Shown piece by piece: positions 50,263 to 59,611 of a stretch of DNA of 64,000 bases. The stretch spans positions 1 through 64,000 of IMG/VR virus record IMGVR_UViG_3300028920_000037. One strand, written 5' to 3'. Numbering within the stretch: the stretch's first letter is position 1; every line of letters begins with the position of its first letter. Made by a program: the position numbers and the translations under genes. The notes under the pieces were generated by a model that saw only the letters and a list, made by a program, of their open reading frames with translations, had not been told where the DNA came from and made no database searches. This stretch comes from a virus.

Positions 50263-50556
50263 ATGTTTGATGAAGACGAACTCATCAAGAGGTTCAAGCA
50301 AAACAGGCTCTATAAGGATGCGATCTCACGGTTGACGGCCGATGAAGCAAGATACGTTGAGGAAAGCGTCGAGGCGTTTTATCGTACGATGATCAGGTCA
50401 CTCGCTCCGTTCGGAGCGCGTCTTGGTTCAGACCCAGAATTTCTCAAAGGCATGCAGGAGGAGCTCGATCGTCGCGCAGGTGTAGTTACTCAGAGAAAGA
50501 GTGACGAACCTGTGTCGATGACGTCCGAAAAGGACGGCAAGAAGAGAGATGCCTGA
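50263..50556 (+). CDS. Unknown small tail protein, 97 aa
   Basis: The product MFDEDELIKRFKQNRLYKDA is helical and charged, with a disordered C-terminal tail (TSEKDGKKRDA). No family is recognised. No ribosome binding site is visible before the ATG (ATGATTAGGGC). It overlaps the start of the next gene by eight bases. Confidence 0.65.
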   Translation: MFDEDELIKRFKQNRLYKDAISRLTADEARYVEESVEAFYRTMIRSLAPFGARLGSDPEFLKGMQEELDRRAGVVTQRKSDEPVSMTSEKDGKKRDA

Positions 50557-53500
50557 TTCTACGAACAATAACATCACGAATGAGCCTGGGTTTGTCATAG
50601 AACCTGATGAGGAACGTCGTGTTCTTGTAAACGATCCTGATAGGAATGACGATATCCAAAAGGAAACCGTTATTCGTATCGGACAGTACTTGAGCGATCT
50701 GACGAACGCAAAAGTAGGTTCTTCTACACATGAAAACAGCTATCCGATCGACAGGTCTGTCGTCGAAAGATCGACTCATGATAGCACGACTGGCCGTCCT
50801 GCTGCGCTTGCTGATGCGGAAAATTCAAGAACGTATGTCGCTCGTGAGGGAGCAACAGGTACGGTCATTGACGGCACACTCCAACAACCTGATCCAGGAA
50901 TCATCGGTCTCAACGATACGTGGCAGAGGGGCGAAACAAACGAACGTGATGTTCAGGACGGACACGAACTGCTTCCCGGCGCGGTCGAACAGACGAGTCC
51001 GGTTAGGACAATCCAGTCCGCAATCCTATCGAACAACAGGTTCAATACAGACCTCAGGCTCAACGAAACGGTTGCCGCCGGTGGTCGTTCCGCACCACGC
51101 AACGGATTTAATCCGACAATCAGGCTTCCAGATCCGAATTCAAGGGCTGAATCGTTAGGAAAGTACAACAGGGGCGTTGAGGATACGACATACAACAACC
51201 TCGCAAAGATCGGTATGATCCTGTCGCTTAGGGGTTCAGGTGAAGTCGGATCCAACAGCAGCGGATACAATCCATTGAACGGTGGTGAGGAGGCAAAGGC
51301 GATCCTACCGTCTCCTGCACAGCTCGGTATCGATAGAACTGAGTGGGAGAAACTATCCGTCTCAGATGTCATGAGGCAGATGTCAAACGCAGATATCTCT
51401 GACGGAGCGTTGATCGATATCGCAGAGAAGAGCTGGGGCGTGATGAACAACATCTACGACCCATTTGACGGAATCACGGCAACAGGCATGCCGATCCTTG
51501 CATTTACGCTCATTCTCGCGATGCTCGCAGTTGCCGAGCTGATCTCAACGCTTGTTGGATTGATTAGTCCGGGCAAGCCAGTGAACGCGCCGACGCTTCA
51601 CACGAACGGCCGTGCAGTATTCGGCAGATGGAAGTCAGACCTGCCCGGTGATGCGCCAAGGGGTTCGTCGTTCGGTCCAACGTTGAACTTTGACTTTCCG
51701 CCTCCGGTGGGAGAAATCCTCGGTATACATGAAACAGCATACCCGTTCGGCGATTCACTCAAAAAAGGAACGTACCTGTTCTTTGGTATTGAGGCATCAG
51801 CGAGCGGTGTCGTAGGAGCGGCTGTCGGCGCCGCCGCGTCATCGTTTGGGTTGGGAGGACTTGTTGAAGAGACGCCATCGGCACCGGGATACAACGCGGT
51901 GTTTTGTCGCGCTGTGATGCGCTCAACGCTTTTGATCATCGATTCGATGAAACAGCTCGCTTCATCGCCGAACTTCATCTCAGGCGTCAAGAATTTTCTC
52001 AACATCTTTGAGGTCATCAAGCGCAGCAAGCTTATCGCGGCGATCAACGTATTCACAACGCTCGGCGACAACGCGCTTAGGCAGTCGCCTGCTGATGATG
52101 TCTCGTCTGACGGGTTGATCTATACGTCAAAGATCGATGCAATCAAGAACGATGATCCCGGTGCAACGATCTCAAAGAGCAAACTTCAGGGAACAAACAA
52201 GCTTGCATGGGCAGGTAACAGGACGCATTCATCGTTCCTGATGCCACAAACGGTGTTCGGTCTTAGCATTGCAATCGCAAACTCCAACAACCAAGGCGCG
52301 TTTGGTGGACCCGGTACGCAGGTCCTTCCTGCAGAATCGTGGTCAAAGCACCATGTTGCAATCGTTCAACCTGAGTCGCCGTCATCGATTGCCTCTGCCG
52401 GTGCAAAGATCCCGCAGGTCAGCGATGATCCAGACGGAGTATCAGTTGAAAACATTGAAAAGTTGCTCGAGGCTGAGTACGTCCCATTCTACATGCATGA
52501 CCTGCGGACAAACGAAATCGTCAGCTTCCACGCATTTTTGACTGCACTCAATGAGGACTTTGCACCTGGGTGGGAGACGAGTGATGGATACGGTCGCGTC
52601 GATCCGGTTAGCATTTACAAGAATACGACGCGAAAGATCAACATTAGCTTCTGGATTGTGTCAACGGGAGCGAACGACTTCAATGACATGTGGACGAAGA
52701 TCAACAAGCTCGTGACGTTCGTTTACCCACAGTTTTCGCGTGGAAGGAAGCTGTCCGTTAAGGACAAGTGGCAGTTCACCATGCCGTTTAGCCAGATCAT
52801 GACATCATCACCGATCATTAGGCTGCGTATCGGTGACCTTGTTAGATCGAACTACTCGAGGTTCAATATCGCAAGGGTATTTGGGCTTACGGATCCTGAC
52901 ACGAAGCTCGATGGTTCTGACATAAATCTTGAAGTCAATCAGGCGGGATTGATTGCCCTACAGGGATTGTTTTGGTCGTTGAAGAAGGCACCGTGGACGC
53001 GCAAAGAACACATGTACGTCATCAAGAACGATGGCGTGAATATCGCGGCAGACCAAGGTATCTCTCTTAGTGTACCGATCCCGGTCGTCGGTTCGAGCGG
53101 AGAACCTGCAGGACAACCATGGAAGATTCCGATGGATCTTCTTCCTTACTATAAGCTGACCGCAGAGGGGCCAGCTACGCTATCGTCACAGTCATCTGCT
53201 TTGAGTGTGAACGTAAGTCTCGGTGGAGGCGGGGGCGGAGGAAGCGAACCTGACATTCCCGCAGGTATGTTCAAAATTGAGGCAATGACTTCGAGCGAGC
53301 TTCATGAAAACTATGGGTATTCGTTCGCCGACCTAGGACGTATCACCAAACGTATCAAAGACTTTGAAGACAACGGGGGAAACGCTGAGAAGACGAAGGA
53401 CAGGAGGTACATCGTTCCTACGTCGATGATTGACATTGCGCCGCTATCGAAGCGAAAGATCATCGATGAAGCGAATCTCATTGCAACAGACGCCGCCGAC

Positions 53501-53785
53501 TCGATCGTCGAATTCCTGAACCCAGAAAAGAATGCTATCGTGAAGTCTTTCGAAGAGACGGGCGGCATGGGACTTGCGTGTAGGGTAGATTCGCTTTCGT
53601 TTGATTGGCTTGATCAGACGATGTGGGAAACGAGCACACCAGGAGCAGTGGCGCCAAACCGAGTCAAGGCAACGATGTCGTTCACAGCGATCCATGACAT
53701 CGCTCCTGGTCTAGACCATCAAGGTTACAACAGAGGTCCCATATATCCAGTTGGACCGTGGAACACTCGCATCGTAAGGGGATAG
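50549..53785 (+). CDS. Large tail/baseplate protein with a membrane-like segment, 1078 aa
   Basis: The N-terminal about 300 residues are polar and extended. A hydrophobic stretch lies at about 313-339 (MPILAFTLILAMLAVAELIS), another at about 410-435 (GVVGAAVGAAASSFGLGG). The second half has a structured tail domain: YVPFYMHDLRTNEIVSFHAF, then GRVDPVSIYKNTTRKINISF and DMWTKINKLVTFVYPQFSRG, a pattern I associate with tail hub proteins of T4-like marine phages. A Gly run (LGGGGGGGSE) links to the C-terminal part. It stands next to the tape measure and LysM-type genes. Confidence 0.75.
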   Translation: MPDSTNNNITNEPGFVIEPDEERRVLVNDPDRNDDIQKETVIRIGQYLSDLTNAKVGSSTHENSYPIDRSVVERSTHDSTTGRPAALADAENSRTYVAREGATGTVIDGTLQQPDPGIIGLNDTWQRGETNERDVQDGHELLPGAVEQTSPVRTIQSAILSNNRFNTDLRLNETVAAGGRSAPRNGFNPTIRLPDPNSRAESLGKYNRGVEDTTYNNLAKIGMILSLRGSGEVGSNSSGYNPLNGGEEAKAILPSPAQLGIDRTEWEKLSVSDVMRQMSNADISDGALIDIAEKSWGVMNNIYDPFDGITATGMPILAFTLILAMLAVAELISTLVGLISPGKPVNAPTLHTNGRAVFGRWKSDLPGDAPRGSSFGPTLNFDFPPPVGEILGIHETAYPFGDSLKKGTYLFFGIEASASGVVGAAVGAAASSFGLGGLVEETPSAPGYNAVFCRAVMRSTLLIIDSMKQLASSPNFISGVKNFLNIFEVIKRSKLIAAINVFTTLGDNALRQSPADDVSSDGLIYTSKIDAIKNDDPGATISKSKLQGTNKLAWAGNRTHSSFLMPQTVFGLSIAIANSNNQGAFGGPGTQVLPAESWSKHHVAIVQPESPSSIASAGAKIPQVSDDPDGVSVENIEKLLEAEYVPFYMHDLRTNEIVSFHAFLTALNEDFAPGWETSDGYGRVDPVSIYKNTTRKINISFWIVSTGANDFNDMWTKINKLVTFVYPQFSRGRKLSVKDKWQFTMPFSQIMTSSPIIRLRIGDLVRSNYSRFNIARVFGLTDPDTKLDGSDINLEVNQAGLIALQGLFWSLKKAPWTRKEHMYVIKNDGVNIAADQGISLSVPIPVVGSSGEPAGQPWKIPMDLLPYYKLTAEGPATLSSQSSALSVNVSLGGGGGGGSEPDIPAGMFKIEAMTSSELHENYGYSFADLGRITKRIKDFEDNGGNAEKTKDRRYIVPTSMIDIAPLSKRKIIDEANLIATDAADSIVEFLNPEKNAIVKSFEETGGMGLACRVDSLSFDWLDQTMWETSTPGAVAPNRVKATMSFTAIHDIAPGLDHQGYNRGPIYPVGPWNTRIVRG

Positions 53786-53786
53786 G

Positions 53787-54080
53787 ATGTCAGTCAGTAG
53801 GTACATTTCTGCACCGAGGTTGTCGTTGGGCCGAAGCCTTGGTACGACGCGCACAATCTCGGCGATACGTTCAGCTGTCGCAAAGGGAAACCTCAAGTGT
53901 AAGACGATCATTGTTCGTGGTAGGGAACGCCTCGATACGATCTCATATGATGTCTACAAGGACGGACGTTACTGGTGGATCCTCGCCGCAGCATCAAACA
54001 TTGGATGGGGACTTCAGGTCCCGCCTGGTACTGTTGTCAAGGTTCCAAACCTTCAAGAGGCCTTATCATTTGTGATCTAA
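53787..54080 (+). CDS. LysM-type baseplate protein, gp53-like
   Basis: The C-terminal half (RGRERLDTISYDVYKDGRYW and WILAAASNIGWGLQVPPGTV) is a LysM-like motif as in T4 gp53 and tail protein X: a two-helix LDxIS...YxDxxYWWILAxAN core with a PPGTVVKVP ending. Such proteins join baseplate wedges or bind the tail hub. The ATG follows one base after the previous stop. The length of 97 is shorter than T4 gp53 (196). Confidence 0.8.
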   Translation: MSVSRYISAPRLSLGRSLGTTRTISAIRSAVAKGNLKCKTIIVRGRERLDTISYDVYKDGRYWWILAAASNIGWGLQVPPGTVVKVPNLQEALSFVI

Positions 54081-54081
54081 C

Positions 54082-57000
54082 ATGCCAATACCAGCAGGAC
54101 TACGTCAATTCTTCAGGATGGTCGAAACGGCAGACATCTTTGCTGCAAAGCAGATGGCCGATTCGGACGCCTATGACCGCGCATTGAAGTCAGGTGCGGG
54201 GGAGGATACGTATGCTGTCCAGGGAGTCGCTGGATTCTATCACTACCTTTTGAGCATCATGATCGAAGCGGATGCTCGAGGAGTGTATCCGATCAGAACG
54301 TTGATGGAAGTCGTTGCAGAACGTATGAAGAACGGCATCCAGAATGGTGATAAGAACATTCCGGTTGCCGACGAGCTTCTGAAGACTGTGCTTTTTGCGC
54401 TGCGCATGTATTCAACGAAGGGTAAGTTTGTTATCAATGATGCCGACATGTTGTTTCAGAATTCGTACGCTGCTCACGAGGGCGCAAAGCAGATCGACAA
54501 CCTCGTAGAGATCATGGGATGGACAGACGATCAGGTTGAAGAGAACAGCGAAATCGGTGTTGTGCTTGCGACAACACCGCTCGTTACACCACACATGCGT
54601 AACGTAGACAACATCCAGTTCTGGTTGAACAGCATTCCGTCGTATGCTGCTTCACGAATGATGCCGTACTTCGATGTCAAGTTTCAGTTTCAACGCGACC
54701 AAGGAGACGAAGAAGAGGCCGCAAACACAACGTTTGGTCTTCTGAAGTTCCTTGAAGGAGCACAACTGTCTTTTCCTGAGGATTCTGCGAACAAGGCGAT
54801 GTTCGATGGAAACCACTACAGCGGTGAACAGATCGCGGCAGCGGAACAGGATGCTCCACGTCACAATCACCATTACCGTGCGGGTATGGAGGTTTTTCTT
54901 TCACCGCAGACATTGGTGAATCCGAATCCTGAAGGCCACAACGACAGGTACGTTGATGTCATAGATAGGTTTCGACCGCTTGCGAGTCTAAAGTCAGCAG
55001 ACATCAACATTCAACCGTTGATTGGATTCATGACGTACAAGAACGGAACATTGACGTTCGTTGTACACGATCGTTCGCGTCTTCACGAGATCGCCGATAT
55101 GATCAGACCGCAGCTGTTCAAGGGGACAACGTTGTGGCTAACATACGGTTGGCGTCACCCTGAAGAACTTAACAATCCGTTTGCAAACTTCATCAACCAG
55201 ACGATGCTTGTTCGTGAAGCGTTTATGGTTGTTAATGCTGAGTTTTCGTTTGACAATGTCGGTCAGGTCGAGGTAAAGCTTCACATTGCAACTCAGGGTG
55301 CACGCACCGCAGAGGTCACAAGCATCGTCGGTGAGAACAACGAAATCGATAGACAGCTTCGACAACTTGAAGACATCAGACGTAGGATCGAACACATCAA
55401 GCAGAGATTGAACCTTGTACCTCCACATGGCGTCAAGGATGAAGTTAGGGCGTATGAGCTCTTGGATGCTGCAGCGCGAGGCGCGCAGCCTGACATGGAA
55501 AAGAACGAGCTTAAGAAGGCGCTGAAGGCATTGAAGTCGTTATTGAATACTTCGGCTGCCGATGACGCGCTCGCTGCCGAACTGAACAACGTCCAGACCG
55601 CGCTCGAGAAGATGTACAGCGCAAAATCTAATGAAGACACTAAGGAAGGCTTCAACTTTGAGAATCTGAAGAACACATACGAGCAGGTCATCGCCGACAA
55701 GTTCGCAAACCTATCTTCCACGCCTGATCCATGGAAGATGACCGAAGATACTGTGCAGGCCGCTGTCGACGCCGGCGAAATACCAGATGGATTCGTTGAT
55801 CAAGAGCTGCTTGGACAGTACAAGTTTGCCGATGATCCAAAGAACGCCATCGCAAACATTCAGATGCAAAATAGGGTCGTTTCGTTTGGCAAGCTGTTCA
55901 TGATGTTTGTCGGTAACGCAATAGCAAACCTTGAAGAGGTCGATGAGGTTCAGGTCTGGTTTTACAAGCTAAACGATCACTGTGGTCCTGCAAGCGGAAT
56001 CAACATCGCGTCGTTTCCGATCGAGGTGGCGTCGTTCCTCAGGAAGTACAACGACTATGTCTTTAGAAAGAGGTCTCAGCGTGTTTCTGTGAAGGAATTC
56101 ATGAGCATCCTCATCGGGACGCAGTTTGGAGATGTCAGGGGTCTTGGATATGGGATGAGAAACTTCTACGAACCCTACGATCCCAAGAACATCGATCCAA
56201 AGGTGAAGAAAGGACAGCAAAAGGCGCTTGAGAGCGCTGTGAAAGAACGTCAGCTCAAATACGGTGTGTTTCAGAAGCCGGCGCTTCAGGTGTTCATTGA
56301 GACTGTTCACGCTAGGACGGACAAGACGTCATCTGGAATCGACCTCCTGCAGCTGCTCGACTACGTTGACTCACCAGATGCCCAGAAGTTCGGTGCCTCT
56401 CCTTCGGCGGCGGCGGGTTCATACAAACGTGTGATGCGCATCCACATTTACGACAAGGCGATGAATCCGTATCCTGCAGAGAGTCACATGCTTCGTGACA
56501 AGTTAGGAAACATCCTGGAGATCCCTGGCGGCAAGACAGGCGAATCATTCTACAACAAGCTGATCGACATCCAGCGACGTTGGGGTTCTGACAACGAGAA
56601 CGCTGAGAACGCGGCACGAAATCTTGTCCTCTACAGGGGAGGGACGGAAACAGAACCTGGTACCGTTAGGTTCAAGACGCACGACATCCAACCCAACGAA
56701 GGTGACGGCGTAAACGTAAGACAGCAGTTGACAGAGATGATATCGCGACGCATGCCGTCGATCTACTACGGGAACAACGGAACTGTGATCCACAACGCGT
56801 CGCTATCGACGAAGGCGGATTCACGTGTATCGACGATCAACATGATCAGGCCCGTTGGAAATCAGGTGACGATGCAACCGAACGGTGCGGCAGTCGGCAA
56901 CCTACCCGTGAGAGTCATTCCCGCGACAATGAACATGTCGTCGCTTGGTTGTCCACTTTGCGCACCTGCCCAGCTCTACTATTTTGATTTCAACACAGGA

Positions 57001-57168
57001 ACGACGGTTGATAACCTCTACATCCTTACGCATGTGAATCATACGTTTGGTCCTGGAAAGTTTGAAACGAGCTGGCAGTTCGGGTATTCTGACGGTTACG
57101 CTCGATACGAAAACCTTCCGACGATCATGGCGAACTTTGCGAAGGAAGTCGAAGAGTTCAATGCCTGA
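54082..57168 (+). CDS. Large baseplate hub-type protein, 1028 aa
   Basis: The ATG follows the preceding stop by one base. Residues about 320-400 form a compact domain (IGFMTYKNGTLTFVVHDRSR, WLTYGWRHPEELNNPFANF). A helical, coiled-coil-like insertion follows (about 415-540). The C-terminal part has CPLCAPAQLYYFDFNTGTTV, LYILTHVNHTFGPGKFETSW and QFGYSDGYARYEN, typical of hub proteins that line the tail tip. No lysozyme or metalloprotease motif is visible. It is the last structural gene before the DNA-metabolism genes. It may combine hub functions that T4 divides between gp27 and others, but this is inference. Confidence 0.75.
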   Translation: MPIPAGLRQFFRMVETADIFAAKQMADSDAYDRALKSGAGEDTYAVQGVAGFYHYLLSIMIEADARGVYPIRTLMEVVAERMKNGIQNGDKNIPVADELLKTVLFALRMYSTKGKFVINDADMLFQNSYAAHEGAKQIDNLVEIMGWTDDQVEENSEIGVVLATTPLVTPHMRNVDNIQFWLNSIPSYAASRMMPYFDVKFQFQRDQGDEEEAANTTFGLLKFLEGAQLSFPEDSANKAMFDGNHYSGEQIAAAEQDAPRHNHHYRAGMEVFLSPQTLVNPNPEGHNDRYVDVIDRFRPLASLKSADINIQPLIGFMTYKNGTLTFVVHDRSRLHEIADMIRPQLFKGTTLWLTYGWRHPEELNNPFANFINQTMLVREAFMVVNAEFSFDNVGQVEVKLHIATQGARTAEVTSIVGENNEIDRQLRQLEDIRRRIEHIKQRLNLVPPHGVKDEVRAYELLDAAARGAQPDMEKNELKKALKALKSLLNTSAADDALAAELNNVQTALEKMYSAKSNEDTKEGFNFENLKNTYEQVIADKFANLSSTPDPWKMTEDTVQAAVDAGEIPDGFVDQELLGQYKFADDPKNAIANIQMQNRVVSFGKLFMMFVGNAIANLEEVDEVQVWFYKLNDHCGPASGINIASFPIEVASFLRKYNDYVFRKRSQRVSVKEFMSILIGTQFGDVRGLGYGMRNFYEPYDPKNIDPKVKKGQQKALESAVKERQLKYGVFQKPALQVFIETVHARTDKTSSGIDLLQLLDYVDSPDAQKFGASPSAAAGSYKRVMRIHIYDKAMNPYPAESHMLRDKLGNILEIPGGKTGESFYNKLIDIQRRWGSDNENAENAARNLVLYRGGTETEPGTVRFKTHDIQPNEGDGVNVRQQLTEMISRRMPSIYYGNNGTVIHNASLSTKADSRVSTINMIRPVGNQVTMQPNGAAVGNLPVRVIPATMNMSSLGCPLCAPAQLYYFDFNTGTTVDNLYILTHVNHTFGPGKFETSWQFGYSDGYARYENLPTIMANFAKEVEEFNA

Positions 57169-57211
57169 TTTATCGCCTGTAGTGTAGATGTATGCAGTGT
57201 AAAATTCCACG

Positions 57212-58453
57212 GTGCACTATCTGATAGACTGTGATGTTCTAGGAACGCGAGAACACCTTGTTGTCGTAGGTGACAAAAACGGTAGCAAGGCTCGCTGGAT
57301 AAACTACGTACCAGAAGGTGTCTGGTACCTTTCGGGAAAGCTGAAGGACGATGGATGGTGTCTTGATACGTTGCTGCGCCTGAATCACATCAACATCGAC
57401 CTTCTACCGGACGAGAGGTACAAGAACGTCATCGAGACGGTGATGTCAGGATCGAATGTTTCGCCTCCTTGGTCAAAAGTGATGAAGCGTGGCCATCACA
57501 TAGACCACGTCAAAAAAATCGTTGACCAGATCAATGAGGCCATAAGCAGTCTTGATGAAAGTTATTACAGGGACACGTGGGTGCCTGAGACGGCAATATT
57601 CGATCGTCTAAACCCTGCCTACATTGATGAGGCGCTTTGGCGAGAATGGATGCTCCGTGAGGTTGGAAACAAGCATGTCATCAAGACGTTCAAGCCCACG
57701 GACGGCGTGGCGCGTCACGTTGAGTACAACAGGTTTGGAACACGCACTGGTCGCCTTACGGTCGCCCGCGGGCCGAACATACTGACGCTTCGCAAGGACG
57801 CGAGGAACATCGTCAAATCGCGTTATCCGTTTGGATCAGTCGCGATGTACGACTTTTCTGCGCTCGAGGTCAGGCTCGTACTGTACGAAGCAGGGTATAG
57901 GTGCGACGATGTTGACCTCTACGGATTCCTGAGGGACGAGCTCTACAAGGGAAAGGTCGAGAGGGACGCCATCAAGCAGGCAGTCATTTCGGAGCTCTAC
58001 GGACAGAACAAGTTTGCACTCGGCGACAACCTTGGGATAGGTGGAAAGGTTCTTGATAGGTTCGTGCGCAAGATCAAGACGTACTTTCAGTTTGATAACC
58101 TCAAAAAGAGGACGAAGGATGGTTACGTCTCTACGGGATACGTGACAAACAGGTATGGTCGTCATATCACAATCGATGAACCGCTAGATCACATCATTTT
58201 CAATTCATACGTCCAGTCAACCGGTGTTGATGTGACGCTTCTCGGTTTTGAAGAGCTATGCAAGCGGTTGCCAGAAGGATGTGTTCCTCTGTACCTTTTG
58301 CATGACGCGTTGCTCATAGACTGCCCCAGCTTTGATGCGCTTGAAAAGGTCATCTGGCTAAAGGTGCCCGGTTACGTGCAGCGATGGCCCTTGAAACTTG
58401 AACAAGTGTCCGTTAATGGAGTATGTTCGCAAGAAGAGGCACAAGATGACTAA
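57212..58453 (+). CDS. Family A DNA polymerase, palm/fingers only
   Basis: The 413-residue product has the family A core: TGRL (179-182), motif A DFSALEVR (Asp214, Glu219, Arg221), motif B with Arg251, Lys255 and Tyr263-Gly264, the GRH segment near 316, and motif C HDA (His364, Asp365). The usual HDE Glu is Ala here, and the motif B Phe/Tyr position is Ile. The N-terminal about 165 residues have no 3'-5' exonuclease motifs, so proofreading would need another gene. T4 itself uses a family B enzyme. The start is GTG 57212 without a ribosome binding site; TAAAAT lies 11-16 bases upstream. Confidence 0.85.
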   Translation: MHYLIDCDVLGTREHLVVVGDKNGSKARWINYVPEGVWYLSGKLKDDGWCLDTLLRLNHINIDLLPDERYKNVIETVMSGSNVSPPWSKVMKRGHHIDHVKKIVDQINEAISSLDESYYRDTWVPETAIFDRLNPAYIDEALWREWMLREVGNKHVIKTFKPTDGVARHVEYNRFGTRTGRLTVARGPNILTLRKDARNIVKSRYPFGSVAMYDFSALEVRLVLYEAGYRCDDVDLYGFLRDELYKGKVERDAIKQAVISELYGQNKFALGDNLGIGGKVLDRFVRKIKTYFQFDNLKKRTKDGYVSTGYVTNRYGRHITIDEPLDHIIFNSYVQSTGVDVTLLGFEELCKRLPEGCVPLYLLHDALLIDCPSFDALEKVIWLKVPGYVQRWPLKLEQVSVNGVCSQEEAQDD

Positions 58454-59069
58454 AAAAATGCAAGAAATCACACCAGAAGAAATCAATGAGAACTTTGAAA
58501 AGTTCACTGGTTTTTTGCAGAAGCTTGAGGACACTCCCGATAGAAAGGGGGCAGCGCTTCAGATGTGTGATGAGCTCGGTGAACGCCTTGCCCTCTGTCC
58601 GGCATCAGGCAGGCTCGACTATCACAACTGCTTTCCAGGCGGACTTGTTGAGCATTCGAATCGTGTTCTCGGCAATGGGCTCAGGCTTCGCAAGCAGTTC
58701 TCGAGCGTAGAAATGGTTCCTACGTCATCATTGATCATTGGGTGCCTCTTCCATGATCTAGGCAAGGTGGGCGACCTCACAGACGACTACTATATCCCTC
58801 AAGATAGTGATTGGCATCGTGATAAGCTTGGTGAGTTTTACAAGGTCAATACCGAGATGAAATATATGACCGTTCCTCACAGGAGCGTGTTCCTATGTCA
58901 ACACTTCGGGCTGCGTCTTACACATGATGAGATGGTCGCGATTCTGATCCATGATGGACAGTACGTCGATGATAATAAATCGTACAAGATGAAAGAACCC
59001 GCCCTTGCTGACATCGTTCATTTGGCTGACTACCTTGCTGGCAAGGAAGAGAAAGGTATGCTTGTATGA
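58446..59069 (+). CDS. HD-domain phosphohydrolase
   Basis: ATG 58446 (MTKKMQEITPEEINENFEKF) overlaps the polymerase end and follows AAGAAGAGG. The HD motif is clear: His70 (GGLVEHSNRV), His103-Asp104 (CLFHDLGKVG), later His169-Asp170 (LIHDGQY) and Asp195 (HLADYLAG). HD enzymes hydrolyse nucleotides or cyclic nucleotides; beside a polymerase a nucleotide-pool or RNA-primer role is possible. The substrate cannot be inferred. Its stop overlaps the next start (ATGA). Confidence 0.9.
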   Translation: MTKKMQEITPEEINENFEKFTGFLQKLEDTPDRKGAALQMCDELGERLALCPASGRLDYHNCFPGGLVEHSNRVLGNGLRLRKQFSSVEMVPTSSLIIGCLFHDLGKVGDLTDDYYIPQDSDWHRDKLGEFYKVNTEMKYMTVPHRSVFLCQHFGLRLTHDEMVAILIHDGQYVDDNKSYKMKEPALADIVHLADYLAGKEEKGMLV

Positions 59070-59311
59070 TCTACGAAAATGTTGTTGTTGAGCTCGATGG
59101 AACGCGAAACACGCAGGATATCATCGATGAGTTTACGTCTCATGGAGCGACCGTCTCACCCGATGAGACAGATCCTGACGTGTTGTATGTCTCAGGCGTT
59201 CCTCATGACCTTGTTGATTATGTTGAAGGGATCGCGGAATACGCCCCCTTTGACGGAGACACAAAGGATATGCTTGACACTTTTGAAGCGATTCAAGACG
59301 AAGAATTGTAG
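59066..59311 (+). CDS. Unknown small acidic protein, 81 aa
   Basis: It starts within the end of the HD gene (ATGA) after GAAAGGTATGC. The product MIYENVVVELDGTRNTQDII is acidic, with an alpha/beta pattern (VVVELDG...VLYVSGVPHDLVDYVEGI). No family is recognised. It is probably translationally coupled with the HD hydrolase. Confidence 0.7.
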   Translation: MIYENVVVELDGTRNTQDIIDEFTSHGATVSPDETDPDVLYVSGVPHDLVDYVEGIAEYAPFDGDTKDMLDTFEAIQDEEL

Positions 59312-59324
59312 TTCAAACAGTACA

Positions 59325-59357
59325 AAATATCGCCACAAGCTTCATGGTGCGATATTT
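59325..59357. repeat. 9-bp inverted repeat whose 3' arm holds a TATTTA motif
   Basis: AAATATCGC (59325-59333) and GCGATATTT (59349-59357) are perfect complements with a 15-base loop. The 3' arm includes most of TATTTA (59353-59358), the promoter-like motif before the GTG at 59363. Confidence 0.7.
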
Positions 59358-59358
59358 A
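59353..59358 (+). promoter_or_regulatory. TATTTA motif 4 bases before a GTG start
   Basis: TATTTA-TACC-GTG places the motif closer to the start than in any other case here. There is no ribosome binding site. Confidence 0.4.
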
Positions 59359-59362
59359 TACC

Positions 59363-59611
59363 GTGCGCTATGGCATTCTGAGAGAGTACGTTCGGATGCT
59401 CGTGGAGTCTGATGTAGACGATCCACGTGTGCCCGATCAGCCGTTTGATCCGGACGACATCGATAGCCAAGGCGACGTTGATTCTGAGGAAGACAAAGAG
59501 AAGCAGCTTAGAGGCAAAGAAGAGGTAGACGAGTTTTGTGCTGTCGGTGGTGCCGGAGGCCCACAGATCATGGGACACGTTGGAGCGGAAAACGGACGAC
59601 GCAGGAAATAG
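59363..59611 (+). CDS. Small acidic protein with LREYVR N-terminus, 82 aa
   Basis: The frame opens at GTG 59363. The N-terminal helix ILREYVRMLVESD closely resembles LLERYVRVLVAES of the minus-strand peptidase-like protein (12513). The rest is acidic and disordered (DDPRVPDQPFDPDDIDSQGD) with a Gly-rich end (CAVGGAGGPQIMGHVG). It may be a virion-directed protein. The absence of a ribosome binding site and the TATTTA motif suggest leaderless translation. Confidence 0.6.
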   Translation: MRYGILREYVRMLVESDVDDPRVPDQPFDPDDIDSQGDVDSEEDKEKQLRGKEEVDEFCAVGGAGGPQIMGHVGAENGRRRK

